In this document: piece by piece, positions 47,829 to 60,800 of the stretch
How the letters are laid out: every line of letters begins with the position of its first letter
How positions within the stretch are numbered: position 1 is the first letter of the stretch
DNA from: Paramecium octaurelia
Taxonomy: Eukaryota > Ciliophora > Oligohymenophorea > Peniculida > Parameciidae
DNA: 64,000 bases
Assembly: GCA_905182995.1 (NCBI GenBank)
Contig: CAJJDP010000021.1
Span: 500,648-564,647 of the forward strand
Reading direction: 5' to 3'
The notes under the pieces: model-generated
What the model was told of the DNA's origin: nothing
Databases searched by the model: none
Seen by the model: the letters and a program-made list of their open reading frames with translations, nothing else
Program-made: the position numbers and the translations under genes

Positions 47829-49358
47829 TCAAAATGCTTTTTCTGATGCTCCTCTTTAATCTATAATGATTCCATGCAATTTTTATTAAACATTAAATTT
47901 ATTCTCCAAAACCGTCTTTAAATCTTAGATTGCTATCTAATGAGACCTTTTATCATTCAAACTAGAGTATATTCTTACATTCTACAATAATGAATATATA
48001 ATATACACTATTGTTGTCAAGAACAGAAATGATATAAACTTCCTTAATGATATATGCATTGCTCATTGTATCTAAGTAATACTTCAAACTTTGCTCTTAA
48101 ACTGGATTATTTTGTAACCCAAAGACTCCTCCAGGATTTGTAAATACGTCAAAATCTTCTACACCTCTTGCTCTGAAGAAACCTGCCACTTGATTTCTTG
48201 CTGCTGAACTGCTATCAGTAATTGCAATTACTTTGGAAGATTTATTGTTGTTTTGCTGTAGAGTGTCTTAAATGTTTCTAGAATAATAAGAAAATGATTT
48301 ACTATTAGCCATTCCTTTATTGCTGAGATACACCTTCTATTCCAAAAAATTGTTAAAGATTTTTTTAGAATCTAGGATCCTATTCTAATCTTTAGAGTTT
48401 ATTTTACTCAATAGCATTTAATTATTATTATTATTGAGATTATTTAGAAACCTATTTTTTGGGTTAAGAAGGGTCATCAGCAGCATAAAATTTGTTAAGA
48501 TTTTTTTAGAAACTGGGATCATTCACCAATCTTGGATCAGGAGGAGCTTCATTAAATGGTTGGTATTTCTGTTGACTAAGACTAGGACTTGGATACTAAT
48601 TTTTAGAAGGAGTTTTTCTAATTTAAGTAGGATCATCTGCAGCAAAGAATCTATTTAAGTTTTGTTGAAATTATTGATCATTTTAAATTTTTGTCTATTA
48701 TCCTTGATTTTACTAATTTCCTTATTGTGGATATTAATTATTTGATCTAGAATTACTCTGTCTAAGATTATTATATTTCTGGGGTTGAGAGGGATCATCG
48801 GCAGCAAAAAATTTAACCAGATTCTTTTAAAATTAAGGATCTGATGGTAAGGCATTATTGGATTTTTATTGAGATTTTTATTATATTGGATTTGGGTCAT
48901 CAGCTGCAAAAAATTTAATCATATTCTTTTGAAATTAGGCATCATTAGTATTTGCACCAGATCCTATTTAGCCTGATGATGTGGTATAGCTATTTGCATT
49001 TTATTGGACACCATAGGGTGTGTTTTTTTATTAGATTGACTCTGTTTGATAACTAATTGGATTTCTGACTAAAGGAGCACCAGTAAGAGGATCTAAGGTT
49101 TGATTATGAATATACTAATAGAGCTGGCTTATAAGGCTATTTTTTTATCAAAATTAGCATTATTATTCTACTGCTATTGATTGTATTATTAATCAGGTCT
49201 CAAGACGGCACCTGTTAATGGATCTAGAATTTTAATAAATGATCAGTTGATTTACTTATGCTGCTTGATTATAAGTATAATTATTTTTCTTTAAGATTAA
49301 TTGAATCCACAGTAGGCTGTTATTAATATCTAGGTTTGGAACTTGGACGGTTATACAT
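47829..49358 (-). CDS. Repeat protein with DPLTGA and KFFAADDP units and a folded C-terminal domain
   Basis: ATG 49358 (MYNRPSSKPRYQQQP). The N-terminal third contains LDPLTGAVLRPDQQ and LDPLTGAPLVRNP, separated by Asn/Gln-rich linkers. Four to five units of about 35-55 residues follow, each with FQKN..KFFAADDP: KNMIKFFAADDPNP, KNLVKFFAADDPSQ, QNLNRFFAADDPTQ, KNLNKFYAADDPSQ, and a last partial unit (FQKNLNNFLE). The C-terminal domain reads SSKVIAITDSSSAARNQVAG, GFFRARGVEDFDVFTNPGGV and, after a 25-nt intron near 47990-48015, SNVRIYSSLNDKRS. A mixed alpha/beta fold is suggested by alternating strands. TGA 47829-47831. No known family recognised. Confidence 0.7.
48340..48945 (-). repeat. Coding tandem repeat encoding KFFAADDP units
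   Basis: Units begin on the minus strand near 48945, 48845, 48680 and 48525, plus a partial one near 48385. The best conserved DNA is GGGTCATCAGC/TGCA-like on the plus strand (48471, 48629, 48792, 48893), encoding AADDP. Spacing is 158, 163 and 101 bases. The DNA differs between units at silent sites, so the repeats are old and kept at protein level. Confidence 0.7.
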
Positions 49359-49402
49359 TTAATGTATTAATTAATAATAATGAATATAAAATTAGCCATA
49401 AA

Positions 49403-50179
49403 TCAATAAGTAATGCCTTAAATTTCACTAAGCTAGGCGAAGACCTTAGCTGCTTTTAGTTAATAATCGCATACACTATCATAGAGAGAGAAATCGTGAT
49501 ATCCTTCAAATATCTTATTAAATATTATAAGTTGTTAGTCAATTCTAGATAATGCAGTAGCTTTTCGAATATCAAATGTATTATTCCAGAATAATATTGC
49601 TATTATGCATGACCTCAAGAGTGCTAATAACTATTTTAAGCATAACAACTGTCCAGTCTATACTCTAGCTAGTTGCTATCTATCCTTTTCTTTCAGAATG
49701 GTTTCAACTCTCTATTAATAATAATATTTTAAAGGTCCAATATCAATCCCAAAATTCACTTTTTAGTGGATGGCAAACTTGTGATTGAACTATAGAGCAT
49801 TTACATTCTACTTTAATATATAGTAAACTTTATCTTGGTTGTTCTCCAAATAGAGCTTTATCTTTCTTCGAATAATTTATAATTAATTGCTATATTTGTG
49901 CTCTTTAATCAGATTCGATATCCGCGGTAATTTTAGCATAACATGTTAGTAGCATATAAAAATCCTCTATTTATAACTTTTTGGTTAAATTCATCAGTAA
50001 TGCATTAATCCAATAGTTATGTAAAGGTTGCTAACAAATTATTGAAATAGATTTTCACTGTTTTGTCATTCAACTAATGATACCTATCAATTTCAATATA
50101 TCTTTATTAGCCTACGAATTTTAGAATTGGCTACGCCAACTGGCACTTCAATATTAGCTTCTTTGTAGACCCATTTCAT
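49403..50179 (-). CDS. Hypothetical helical protein, multi-exon
   Basis: The start is probably ATG 50179 (MKWVYKEANIEVP). Exons read KIYFNNLLATFTQLLDQCI, RGFLYATNMLCQNYRGY, then a long open stretch from LYLENNQDKVYYILKQNV through RVETILKEKDRQQLARVQ to the end QLKAAKVFAQLSEIQGITY and TGA 49403-49405. At least two introns are needed, and I placed neither exactly. It is nearly all helical. Its start is 124 bases below the coatomer zeta stop on the same strand. Not recognised. Confidence 0.5.
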
Positions 50180-50302
50180 TTTGGTATTTTAGCAGTGATT
50201 GTTCTGTAATTTAATTTAAGTAACAAACCTCTCATTTATATTATACAATATTTAAAGAACACTTAATCATAGGTCTTATAATAATAACATCTAAAATAAC
50301 AT

Positions 50303-50983
50303 TCAACCAGATCCCATAAATTATTGAGCAAATGTTCTCTTGGCTGATGCAAATACTGATGAAAAGGCTCCTCCTGTAGAACCACTAGTTTCCTATTTAT
50401 CTAAACTTACAGATTCAGTATCTCTCATGGTTGCTCTTGCTATAATCACTGATGGATCCATTGTAATAATTATTCTAATATTAATAATTCTATATAACTA
50501 TATACCCCTGATCGCAAATCTCATCAATAATAATTATGACTTAATCGAAGTTCTCCAATAAAGTTTTCTTATTGATATGATCTTTTGTTATGTGATTTAA
50601 TGACTCGTAGATTCCATTTATGACTTAAGACAATATGATCTCATTTTCTTCAAAATCACCCAATACAAACAAGTGGACTTCATTAAATGCCTTCATTACA
50701 ATGTTGAACTAGCAGTATTGAAATATCTCAGCTTTAAATCATAATCATCATCTATACTTTCACTTCCTTTTGTTAAACGAGCTCCAACTCTCTTTCCCTT
50801 CTCCCAAACATTATGTTCAAATTATTTTTACACGTCAATATTAGTAAGTACACCCTCTGGTACTCTTAATAAATTCTTAGGAAACAATTAAGGATAATAT
50901 TTTGAGTATAATCTTGTACCATCCTATGCCCTTACGAATATGATTCCAAATATTTTAGATAAAGAAGTAGATAATTAACTCAT
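50303..50983 (-). CDS. COPZ: Coatomer subunit zeta (COPI)
   Basis: ATG 50983 (MSQLSTSLSKIFGIIFVRAQ). Motifs in order: QDGTRLYSKYYPQ (the DxxGxRLxAKYY segment), VQKQFEHNVWEKGKRV (EQ.AFEK.I..K), VHLFVLGDFEENEIILSQVM, LLENFDQVIIIIDEICDQG (the LLEN...DEI.D.G segment) and MDPSVIIARATMRDTES. A 29-nt intron lies between CDQG and IIITMDPSV; other small introns are present. It ends KRTFAQQFMGSG and TGA 50303-50305. Zeta is the small longin-like subunit of the F-COPI complex of Golgi-to-ER vesicles. Around 190 aa, as expected. Confidence 0.88.
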
Positions 50984-51313
50984 TTCAATCAATTATTATT
51001 TATTATTATTTTTATCAATATTTAACAATTCTCAAATAAATTACACTTTTAGATATTGAGTTTTTCAGATTCTCGTTTTGATTATTCATTTCCTTTTTAT
51101 TCTAGATCTATATATATTGTTTGATCTAATAACCAAATTTATTGAACTCTCTCTGTTTTACATTTCAGAAAGATGCTTTAAATATTTGTTATTCTGACAA
51201 TTCAATGGTTTATTACTGTATTTTAGAATCTTCATAATTATATCTAACCCTTTGTATAACTAAAATGATTTGAAAAAAGGAAAATTATTGTTATATTTAA
51301 ATATTAATATAAA

Positions 51314-52399
51314 ATGTAAAGAGCGTAATCTGCAGCACCTAATTTCGGTATTTAGAGTCATTACTAAATCTAGATTTTCCTATGGAGGATATGTTCAAAA
51401 TAGCAACTAGACAAACATCAGCTTTTGGAATTGAGGGATATGAAGCCCCAAAAAAGTACGTTGATCCAATTAAATAAATGGAAGATAGAAAATTCTTAAC
51501 CCAGAAGAAAGGTAATTTGTGTTCATCATGTTAAAGGTTAAAAAAATCGAAATCACGTCACCAAAAGAGGTCATTATTTGGAAGACTTGTAAAAGCTATA
51601 TGAGAAGTTACCTGCACCGAACAAGTATGATATTGTTAAGCCATGGGTTCCATTAAAATAAGAAGGAAGAGTAAAGAGTGCTCCTCAGAAGAGGTATTTA
51701 TTCAAAAAATATGTTTAAATAGATGCACATTCATAGACTAAATATTCAAAGAAGCAAAATTAAGAGGAGTTCCTGGAGCTGGCAAATACAATGTGATACC
51801 TACTCTTGAAGAGGTTTTGAAATAAGTAGAAGAAGATAAGAAAAAAAAAATAACGTAATAGTTTCAAATGATTTCTCAATAGACCTGTTGAAAGACCAAC
51901 TTATTTGAATGAAATTTAACATTTAGCTGTGATCAATCCAGGCCCTGGAAATTATAATCCTCATGTAAGATCTGCATATGATTTTGATAGAGAATTGAAA
52001 AGAAACTAAAAGTAAATGAGACTAAGCCATCAGATCAAATTGCTAAGCACAAAGAATAAGAAAGAAAGAGAGGCAAGTCATGTTTACCCGATATTGGTAC
52101 CTACAATCCAGAACCAGTTGAATACATATCCTTTAACAAGTTGTAATAGCTCTCAAAGAAGAAGGACAAGTCAGATAAGCATGTTAATATTATCAATTAA
52201 TAAATTATAGAATTTTGGAAAAGAAGATAGATTTAAGGATCCAAAAAAAACAAAATCCAAATAAGTTCCAGTTCCAGGTCCAGGCTAGTATCCTATGATT
52301 GTGTAATGGGCTGGCAAAGAGAAAGATAAAAATAATCCCAAGAAAAAGAATTATTTGGATGTTACCACAAGAGGGATTTCTCGTTCAATATATTATTGA
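51314..52399 (+). CDS. STPGR (SHIPPO-like) repeat protein
   Basis: ATG 51314 (MQRAQSAAPNFDFPMEDM) with a 26-nt intron after PNF, a second near 51512-51535 and others not fully placed. Pro-Gly-rich units are visible: GVPGAGKYNVIPTL, INPGPGNYNPHVRSAYDFD, DIGTYNPEPVEYISFNK, PVPGPGQYPMI. It ends GISRSIYY and TGA 52397-52399. The STPGR motif (PGPG.Y) is found in sperm-tail and ciliary proteins, where members act as microtubule inner or outer proteins. A ciliary role is likely for this ciliate, by family only. Confidence 0.8.
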
Positions 52400-52438
52400 A
52401 TTAAACTTTGTTAATTATTTAATTTTTCATTATACAAA

Positions 52439-53503
52439 ATGAGTGGAATGATGAAATCTTTGTATATTGAGGACAATGTCTCAATCAATTTAAAAGATAT
52501 CCCTATTCCTCAACCATCAAACGGTTAAGTATTGATTAAGGTTGAGTGTGCTCCCATCAACCCGTTTGACAAAGAATTTCTTAATGGATACAAAATTGGG
52601 TAAAAACCATTAGTAAGTGCTGTTCCTGGATTTGAAGGATCAGGCACAGTTATAGCTTCAGGGTAACAAAGAATTTTAAATATTAAGTGGTGGTTTATTA
52701 GGTTGGTAATTAAAAGGAAATCGAGTAGCATTTTACACAGAACATTAATTTGGGGCTTTTGGTTAATACGCAATAGCAGATGTCAATTATTGTGCTGAAT
52801 TGCCTAAACATATTACATTCTAAGAGGGTTGTTGTAGTTTTATAAATCCAATGAGTGTATTAATGATGTATTAATTACTTGGAAATTCATCTGGAATTGT
52901 GTCTACTGGTGCATGTACTAATCTTGGTAGAATGTTAATGAGATATTGTTAATCTAAAGGAATTAATGTGATTAATATTGTTAAATCGTAAGGAGAGGAA
53001 AAACAATTAAAAGATGAAGGAGCAAAACTTATATTAAATCTTAATCAAGAGGATTTTGAAGAAAAACTCAAATTGATGGCTTCTTCATATAGGTATTCTA
53101 CTTAATATTAATAGGTAGTACAACAGTTCTATTTGATTCAGTTGGAGGTGATCTATTAAGTAAAATATTGAATCTTATGCCCAATGGTTCAAGAGCTTAT
53201 CTGTATGCGAATTATTCAAAAAAATCACTTGAAGGAATCTATTGTGCTAATTTAATGTATTAAAATAAAAAAATATTTGGGTAATTGTGATTATTATTTA
53301 ATAGATTTTCTTTTGTAGATATTTTATAAAGTAAAAACATTATTCAATTGAAGTTGATGATGAATGAAATTTTAAATAACATTTAGGGATGTTTCAAGAC
53401 CTTGCCTACACAAATTGTAAGTTTGATTTGTTAATTGTAGTTTTCATTAGAGGAATTTGAGAAAGCATTAGAATCTAAGGAGAAAGCAATAATAAAAATA
53501 TGA
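52439..53503 (+). CDS. Medium-chain reductase (enoyl reductase / quinone oxidoreductase type)
   Basis: 321 aa after removing four introns (52663-52687, 25 nt; about 53103-53128, 26 nt; 24 nt near 53280; 24 nt near 53420). Motifs: INPFDKEFLNGY, SAVPGFEGSGTVIASG, ITFQEGCCSFINPMSVLMM, ACTNLGRMLMRYCQSKGINV (nucleotide-binding turn, where the usual G.G..G is altered to ACTNLG) and VLFDSVGGDLLSKIL. It ends FSLEEFEKALESKEKA, the usual end of the family. Such enzymes reduce enoyl-CoA/ACP or quinones with NADPH. The zinc ligands of alcohol dehydrogenases are absent. The exact substrate cannot be told. Confidence 0.85.
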
Positions 53504-53537
53504 TACTGTTATGATTTTGTTCAATAATAATTATAAA

Positions 53538-54363
53538 TCATGAGGAGGTGTAGTTTCCTACTTACTATTCCAATGCTACCATCTTTTAAGTGGCAGCCAA
53601 TATTAATTGTTGTATCTGACTTTTTTCTTTTTTCAACTCAGTTAGTTATGATTGCAATTTAGAATTTTCATCCTTTTAAGTGTTGATGGCCTAATGATTT
53701 GAGTATCAAATACTTATCTAAGATCTCGTAACATGGCATCCAAAGTTGGTTAAGTTGTATTTTTAATTTCTTCGTTATTATTAGTAATCCTTTATTTCAT
53801 TAGATGTAATTCTTATTTCAATTGATCGATATCCTATTTATAATTTTATAGCAGTTCATTAGTTAAATCAGTAATATTCTAAGTGTAAAGTGAGATAATT
53901 ACAGTCACCAAGGATAAGTGATTTTTTGCACTTGTGGCAGACTCCTATTCAAGCTTTGATGTATGAGGCTATTATATATCCTACATTTGCAAATAATAAT
54001 ATTTATATTATTGATTAATCATCGATTTTAAATGGGCAATAATTAATCCTGTTGTTCTGTAAGAATCAGATAACCATCTAATACTCTGGATAAAAAGGAA
54101 GTGTTTTTATTATGCGATGTTTTAAAGCACTCGCAAGAAGGCAACCAATCAACTCATTTAGATTAATAATGTTTTGAAAGAATATTCCAAGATAATCCCC
54201 TCTTTGGATAATAAGTCTTTGAGTATTGTCAATCCTAGTTAAAAGCTAACCCCTTGCCCTTGGAAGGGTGTATCAATATACGTAATTAATATTTGAATTG
54301 ATCAATAGTTTAAGGCGTACTAAGTACTACAGATATCACTCCTGTCTGTCTGTAGATATGCAT
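53538..54363 (-). CDS. Hypothetical protein with C-terminal coiled coil
   Basis: The N-terminal part reads VISVVLSTPQTIDQFKYQLR and TRIDNTQRLIIQRGDYLG, mixed alpha/beta, with introns not all placed. A 23-nt intron gives DLRQAINTQKDENSKLQ, and the C-terminal half is a coiled coil (QLTELKKEKSQIQQLILA). TGA 53538-53540. The start (ATG 54363, MHIYRQTGVIS) may lie upstream, since coding-like sequence continues to about 54440. Its stop is 35 bases from the stop of the reductase gene. Not recognised. Confidence 0.5.
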
Positions 54364-54551
54364 GGAAAATTACGATTCATAGTTACAAATTATCACAGCT
54401 TAATAAGCATTCTAATTTATTGGGGTATGGAAATAACTTCTAACTTTTTAAGTTAATAACGTCTATCTTTTTAACTTTTTGTATCAGAAAGCAGTAAATT
54501 GATGCCTCCGTTTTGGAAACTTTGGTTAACTCACTTTTCAAAGAAAAACAA

Positions 54552-55680
54552 ATGAAAATTAATGAGTTTTTATCAATTATGGAAGCCAATTTTCCACATG
54601 TTCAGAAATTGATTCGTTTATACCTTTAGTACAGGTTATTGCAAAAACCCTTTAATTAAATGAGAGTTGCAAAAATTGACAAAGACTCATTTAGTCTCAA
54701 ATATGAATGGCTAGCTATAATGGGATTGGCAACATCAGAGTTACACAGACATGGATAATTAACATTATTATATTAATCAGCCTTACAATCCATCAATTTT
54801 CAAGAAATCCTAACCTTCATGCAATAAACCCAAATTCTATTTGTGGCAACATTCTAAGACGAATAAACAAATAAAAAATAAACTATAGCCATCTACAATA
54901 AATAATAATGGCAATTGGATGGCAAAGATTCTGATAATATAATTGCATTCTAATTAGCACCATACTTTTACATTTACAGATCTAAATCCAAAAATAATTT
55001 TAATGCCAATGGCTTTGGCTATAACTTTGATTCAAAGACTAATCGATACTTATTATGGATTGGACAGTAAAATAGTTACTTTTTAAACTCTCAAAGAGTA
55101 TAACATGTTAATCATATTTAGCTATTAACTATCGAAATATGGAGATGTGAAGAACTATAATCTAAATTAAGAAAGAGTGTAATTGAAGATGACAGAACTT
55201 CTACATTGAGTCCTAAAGATTAAAAGAAAAGAGTTTCCTTTAAATTAATGGATGAAAATCAACCAACCAGAAAAAGCTCATCAGTAACTCCTACAACTAG
55301 AAAAGCCAACATGTTAGAAAATCCTGCAGTTTCACCTCCTCCCATCTAACCTTTGAATAATACTCAACCATTGTAATATTAATCCTACTATTAGCTTTCT
55401 TCAAACTACCCAAGATGGTTAGGAGAGTCCTCGATCACCACATTTTAAAACAGATAACCTCCCAACTTTTAATAATCCTCAAGGCTAAATTATGAAATCT
55501 TATCCAAATCCTGCCAATATTACAAATACTTAATAACCTACTAGGCCTTCATAAAATAGACCCTCTTAATCAATTATTGACAAGTATCAGACTGGGCAAA
55601 GACAAACTAGAAGTTACTCAAATAATGATATTAGGAAAAGTGTGGATGATATATTAAAGAGATATGAAAAGAAAGCATGA
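54552..55680 (+). CDS. TLDc-like protein with disordered C-terminus
   Basis: 368 aa with the 22-nt intron 55373-55394, ATG 54552, TGA 55678-55680. The start may be further upstream (about 54430). The N-terminal half is helical (FLSIMEANFPHVQKLIRLYL). Residues about 110-215 resemble a TLDc domain: ILFVATFQDEQTNKK, YFYIYRSKSKNNFNANGFGY, RYLLWIGQQNSYF and IQLLTIEIWRCEE (the family ends with I..IEVW). The rest is Pro/Ser/Gln/Asn-rich (SSSVTPTTRKANM). TLDc proteins in animals bind the V-ATPase and act in oxidative-stress defence. The assignment is by pattern only. Confidence 0.55.
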
Positions 55681-56162
55681 AATTTTAATATTCATATTAT
55701 CGATCTAGAAAATATATAAATTTAAAGTTAATATTATTGACTCGTTTTTTTCAGACGTTTCAATATTCAGCCTAATTAATTTTTATAATTCGTCATATTA
55801 AATTCATATAAAGGCTTTATTGTAAGAAATGCACTCAAAAGAAATAATTTATTCTGGAGATCTGATCTAAAATTTCCAGAATTTATATTGCGATAATTTA
55901 TCTATGAGAATATATATTTTTTTTGAATTTTTTGACTGTTTTTTAATATGATTTCATTTAAAATTTATAAATCATATAAAAAATATATTCATTTTGATTA
56001 GATTATTGACTTTCTAAAATGGCTTTAATGTATATCATAGCTTTGTTATGTTTGAATAATAGATTTGTGTAAAGTATCTAATAAAGTTGGTTTTGCTTGT
56101 TTGATTAAAGAATTTGTTATTATTATTATTAAAATTAATTGAATAGTTGTTGATATTTTTAA
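55681..56162. other. Intergenic stretch between convergent genes
   Basis: About 480 A/T-rich bases. No open frame or repeat supports a gene. A short ATT-type run at 56117-56130 is the only simple repeat. Confidence 0.5.
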
Positions 56163-56744
56163 TCAATTCATTGAATTATTATTATTTTTCACGAAGTTAT
56201 TATTCTATTTTTTTATCTATTTTCTTGATTATTCTAGATTCTATTGTAATTCATAAACATTTTATTAAGAATCTTCTTCCTAGATTATGATACATGAATT
56301 TGTTTATAGTTTCAATTTGGTTAACAGCTTCTATTTATCTAAATCCAATTATATAATTGTTTCATATTTATTACATATAATCCTTTCTAATTCTTGTGAA
56401 AATTGATTGTTATTCTTAAAATCTACTTCTAATTTCTTCTTCAAATTCTTAATCTACTCTTAGAAATTAGGGGGGATAAAATCCCTCTTATCAAAGGACG
56501 GAAAATTTTAGAATTTGTGTCTTTACAACAATATTATTATCTTAATACCTCTCAAATTACAGTTCATCATTAAGCGATTCATTCTTATAAATCAGATTAT
56601 CACACTAATTTTTCATTTATTAATAATTGTTTTAAGTTATAATATCTTTTCTTCGTGATTCATGATCTGTTCGTTATTTCCTAATGCGACTTACCTTGCT
56701 TCCAGAAGAGTTTTGATTTTGAATTTTTGATTCATGTTTTCCAT
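56163..56744 (-). CDS. Coiled-coil protein
   Basis: Start about ATG 56744 (MENMNQKFKIKTLLEA); the frame also continues upstream (LVRRINALK), so the true start may be near 56800. It has several small introns. Coding pieces: NLKKKLEVDFKNNNQFSQ, NKYETIIQLDLDKQKLL, SRKQIKKQNNNFVKN, to TGA 56163-56165. The whole product is predicted coiled coil. Not recognised. Confidence 0.45.
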
Positions 56745-56945
56745 TTTCAATGCGTTAATTCTCCTTACAAGTTGATTTAATCCATCTTTAGAAATATAGA
56801 ATTAATATAGGTAATAAGAAAATTAGGTATAATAAGATTTATATAGTTTATAAGAAATATAAGTTAAAAGTAATTAATTAAACAAATTAAGAAATATTTA
56901 TGATGATTCAATCATACTACCAATCAGGCTCTACTCTAAAACTAC

Positions 56946-57836
56946 TCATTCTGACAAAGTTGGAAAAGGAATTTTTTCTGGTTTGATTTATTATAGTAGA
57001 TGTAACAGCTCCTCTTTTCCTTCCTCTAAATACACAACCTATTCTTAATATTTATTAACATATTCATCTTCAACTTTAGCAAAATTATTTTGAATCAATT
57101 GATCAATAGGATTAACATTGAACTTTTTTAAAGTCTTGAGATTTTACCAATATAAATTTCCCTTTTAATCTTTTAATTCAATAAAATCTGATTCGTGACT
57201 TTTAGATTTAATAAATTACTCTAATTCTTTTTAATAATTTTAAAGTCCTATTTCAAAATATTTATTATTCAATTATTGTATATTGTTGATAAATTCTATT
57301 TCATTTAGGATGGCAATTTTTTTTTGTTGATAATCTATTTGTTGTTTGTAATAGTTGATTTTATATTAAGAGAGCATAGAATTTATTTGAGTTTTCTAAT
57401 TTTATATTTTCTTGAATTTGATAAGTGAAAGTATAAAGAATCTTCTTTTGGCAGATTTAATTTTGGAAAAATTAAGAATGAAATTAACAAGAGGTTTAAG
57501 AGTTTATTTTTATTGAATAGTTAAAGTCAATGATGGTATTAGTTTAAATACTTTTAATCTTAAAAAATAAGGTCGTATGATTTTCATTTATCTCTATTTT
57601 TGAATGAGTCTATGTTTTCTTTTCTTTGCAATCCATCTCCTGTAAAAATGTTAAATTTAAATTATGGATCTGGTTTTCACTTAAAGTTTCTCTCTCTTTT
57701 TATATGATCTATAACATCTCTTGATTTGATTAGCTGCATTTATAAATTATTATTTAGCCTATTCTTCCTTATTCTTCTCCAATAATAGATTCTTTTCCAA
57801 AGCATCAAAATACTATTATTCCAAATTTTTTTACAT
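56946..57836 (-). CDS. IQ-motif coiled-coil protein
   Basis: ATG 57836 (MQKNLEQQYFDALEKNLL), TGA 56946-56948. Residues about 40-52 read NQIKRCYRSYKKR, close to the IQ consensus for calmodulin binding (IQxxxRxxxxR). The rest is helical (QIQENIKLENSNKFYA) and ends YLEEGKEELLHLLQQIKPEK. Several small introns are required in the second half. It lies 37 bases from the anoctamin stop. Calmodulin binding would fit the calcium-rich biology of ciliates but is inference. Confidence 0.55.
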
Positions 57837-57872
57837 AAATTATGTAATTATATTTAATTAATTAATATAATT

Positions 57873-60800
57873 TCAATCATCTGCATTTCCCCTCTCTCCC
57901 TTAATAGTTTTTAGAAATTCATTATTGATAACACCAGAATTAAATAAATGATAGCCTACTCTCTTTATCTATATATTTAATTTGGATCTGTCAAAGATTG
58001 TCTTCTGATTGGAAGTAAAGCCCTACAATGATCACATTTAATAAGTACTTTTATTTTCTTATCAATAATGTATTAATGTCTTTAGAGTAATAAAGTAGCT
58101 GATTCAGATTCTGGAGATACAAGTATTTTAATTACGAAGTTTAAAGCAAAAAAGATTACTAAAATCGATGCAAAGAATTCAATTTTATTGTCTTCTATAG
58201 AATTAGAAGTGTAGACTAATAAGCCAGCATTAGAAAGAATACCAAAAAAGGTAATAATGTCCAAAATAACCAACCAATTACCAATACTTGCTGCTCCTTA
58301 AGGAAATGGTCTCCTTGACAAACTTACAAAATTGATTTTATCTACTTGGATCTTACCAACATTTTGTGCGAACCCTAAAATAAAACAAGCAGGGTATGAA
58401 ACTCCAAACACAACAAGAAAACAGAATTGAATTGTTAATTCCATATAATCCTTAACACTTCCATCCACTTCTTCATTTGTTTGATATGGTTATAATGCAA
58501 ATTGGCTCTCAATAAAGGGGTCAATATCATTAAAAGCATGAGGAACAGGTATTTCATCTATTGCCTTCATTTTCTTCATCAATTTCTCTTGAACATAAGG
58601 TACTACAACTGCTGTAACTAATCCAGAGAAATTGGAAATGAAGATAGTGCTTAATTGAAGAGATAGTATTTGAAAACAATCAGAGATGCCATCATTGACC
58701 TTGCATAATTCCAATGATGAAAAGTAACTGCTCAGAAAGGATATAATAAAGAATGAATTAAAACTAAATGATATTTGAATTATTACGTATTTACAAATCG
58801 AAAGATGAAGACTTTAGCCACTAAAGAGTTTTCATAAGATGATAAGATCTTATGATTTTCTAGTGAATTGAAGATCATGACTAGATTTTGATAAATGAAA
58901 TTAAACACAGCAATTAGTATTGAATTTAGTAATCCAGGCAATTATTAAGAGAAAAAAGGATCTGCCTTAGTTTCAATCATGTAATTTTTGAAAAAGAAAA
59001 TTCCTAACACACATCCTATAACACATAAAATGATTAAGAAACTAACTGCCAAACCAAACAATTAAGTTATTTTTCTTTTTATTGGAGGGTAGAATTATTC
59101 ATTTAGATCATCATCAGTAATAGATCTTAAGAAATCTCCCTAAAATGCTGGTCTTAATGCTTCCCCTGTTTCAAAATTCAACTACCCAAATTAAACACTG
59201 AATAAAAACTATTTTCTTCTCCAATAAACTATGAAAAGGGAACTCCAAATAACTATTGTAAATGAGAATAGAATTACTATTGGTTTTTTGTACTATCCTG
59301 TTGATTCTGATAATAGAGCCTAGCATAGTATACCTACCAATCCTATGTACCATAATTACTAAGTGTAAAAACCTAGAAATGCAAAATAAAGAGCAATCTT
59401 TTCACCAAAATAATCTCTAAGATGATGAACTGGAATGTACCAAGGACATCTAAAATTTATTCTGAGATCTTGTTTAACACTTTAAAAATCGAAATCTGTA
59501 GATTCAGCATATGATTGTAAATCCCTATACAATTCTAAGAGACATTGTCTACTGCCTTCAAATGTTTTCTCCATAATAAATTCCTATTCAATTAATTTCT
59601 TCATAAATTTCTCTTTTTTCTCCTCTCCAAATAGAGCATATGTATCATGAATAGGAAAATACCCAACTGCAATAAGAGATTATAACAATTTTGACATATT
59701 CACATGTTTCAATGTGATGGCATGAGTGATTTTAATCTTTTCCATATTATTAAATTCTGATCTATCTTTTAATTCATTTATTTCATATTTCCTCCACATC
59801 TATTTACCAAAATCATTTTGCAATTAAAAATATTATGTATATGGTGCTGCTGGTTCCATACCAAGCATATCCCATATATTTCTAAGAATTATCTTTTCAT
59901 CTAATAAGTCTGACCAACAACTTTTATGAGTTGAATACCAAATCTCATTTGCTTTTCTCAATGCTTTGCCGAATATCAATCTATATAAGAAGGGTAAATT
60001 ATCCCTAAATTGGAAATGGGCTTCCTTTATCGACTCCTCATAATGCAATTACAATAGATTTAACAACTTCGAAAGCAGATCCAAATAGATATAATACACT
60101 TACCATTCTTCATCAGTTATGGAATAATCAGAATTCAATTCGACTTTCTCATGAGATTAATCAATATTTAATTGTTTTGCAATAATCTTAAAATACTCTT
60201 CTAATTGCTCCAGTTTCTTAATTACCATAGCTCTTAATTCGATATCTTTTAATTGTTTGATTTCTTATTTATAATTAGTTTCACAATATTCATCTATTTC
60301 TTTCAAAGTTGTAAAATGGAATTTTTCATTTAATTTAATTAAATCCATTGCTTCTTTCAAATCTCCGTAATTTGGACCCATAATTTATTTTATATAATTC
60401 TTAAGACGCAAAGGTCTAAAGTTTGCATCAACTGGTTCTAAGGAGAATAAATCAGCAAAACCCATTTCTATTTATTTTGTAACTTTCATATTCTATGCTT
60501 ATCTTTAGATTACTTCTTTAGTTGATTTTATTACTATATATATATGTTCTCCAGTTCCAGATACAAATTAACGACAATGCAAATATCCATTTCTTGAGAG
60601 CTTTTCTAAAATCGTAAATCTAATCAAAGTCATCATATCTTTTGGAGCTCCATTATTTGATATCCAATCGTAATCAACACCGTCTTCACACATCTTTTTG
60701 ACTAAATATCCTCCTTATGACCATTTTTTCTTGAGTCTTTTAAATTATTTATCATCATTAACATCAACCTTCATTAATTCTTTAATTGGATCAATTACTT

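Noticed and set aside
47990-48300. Possible carbonic-anhydrase-like reading of the C-terminal domain of the repeat protein
   Set aside because: The mixed alpha/beta pattern is compatible with many folds and no zinc-ligand arrangement could be shown.
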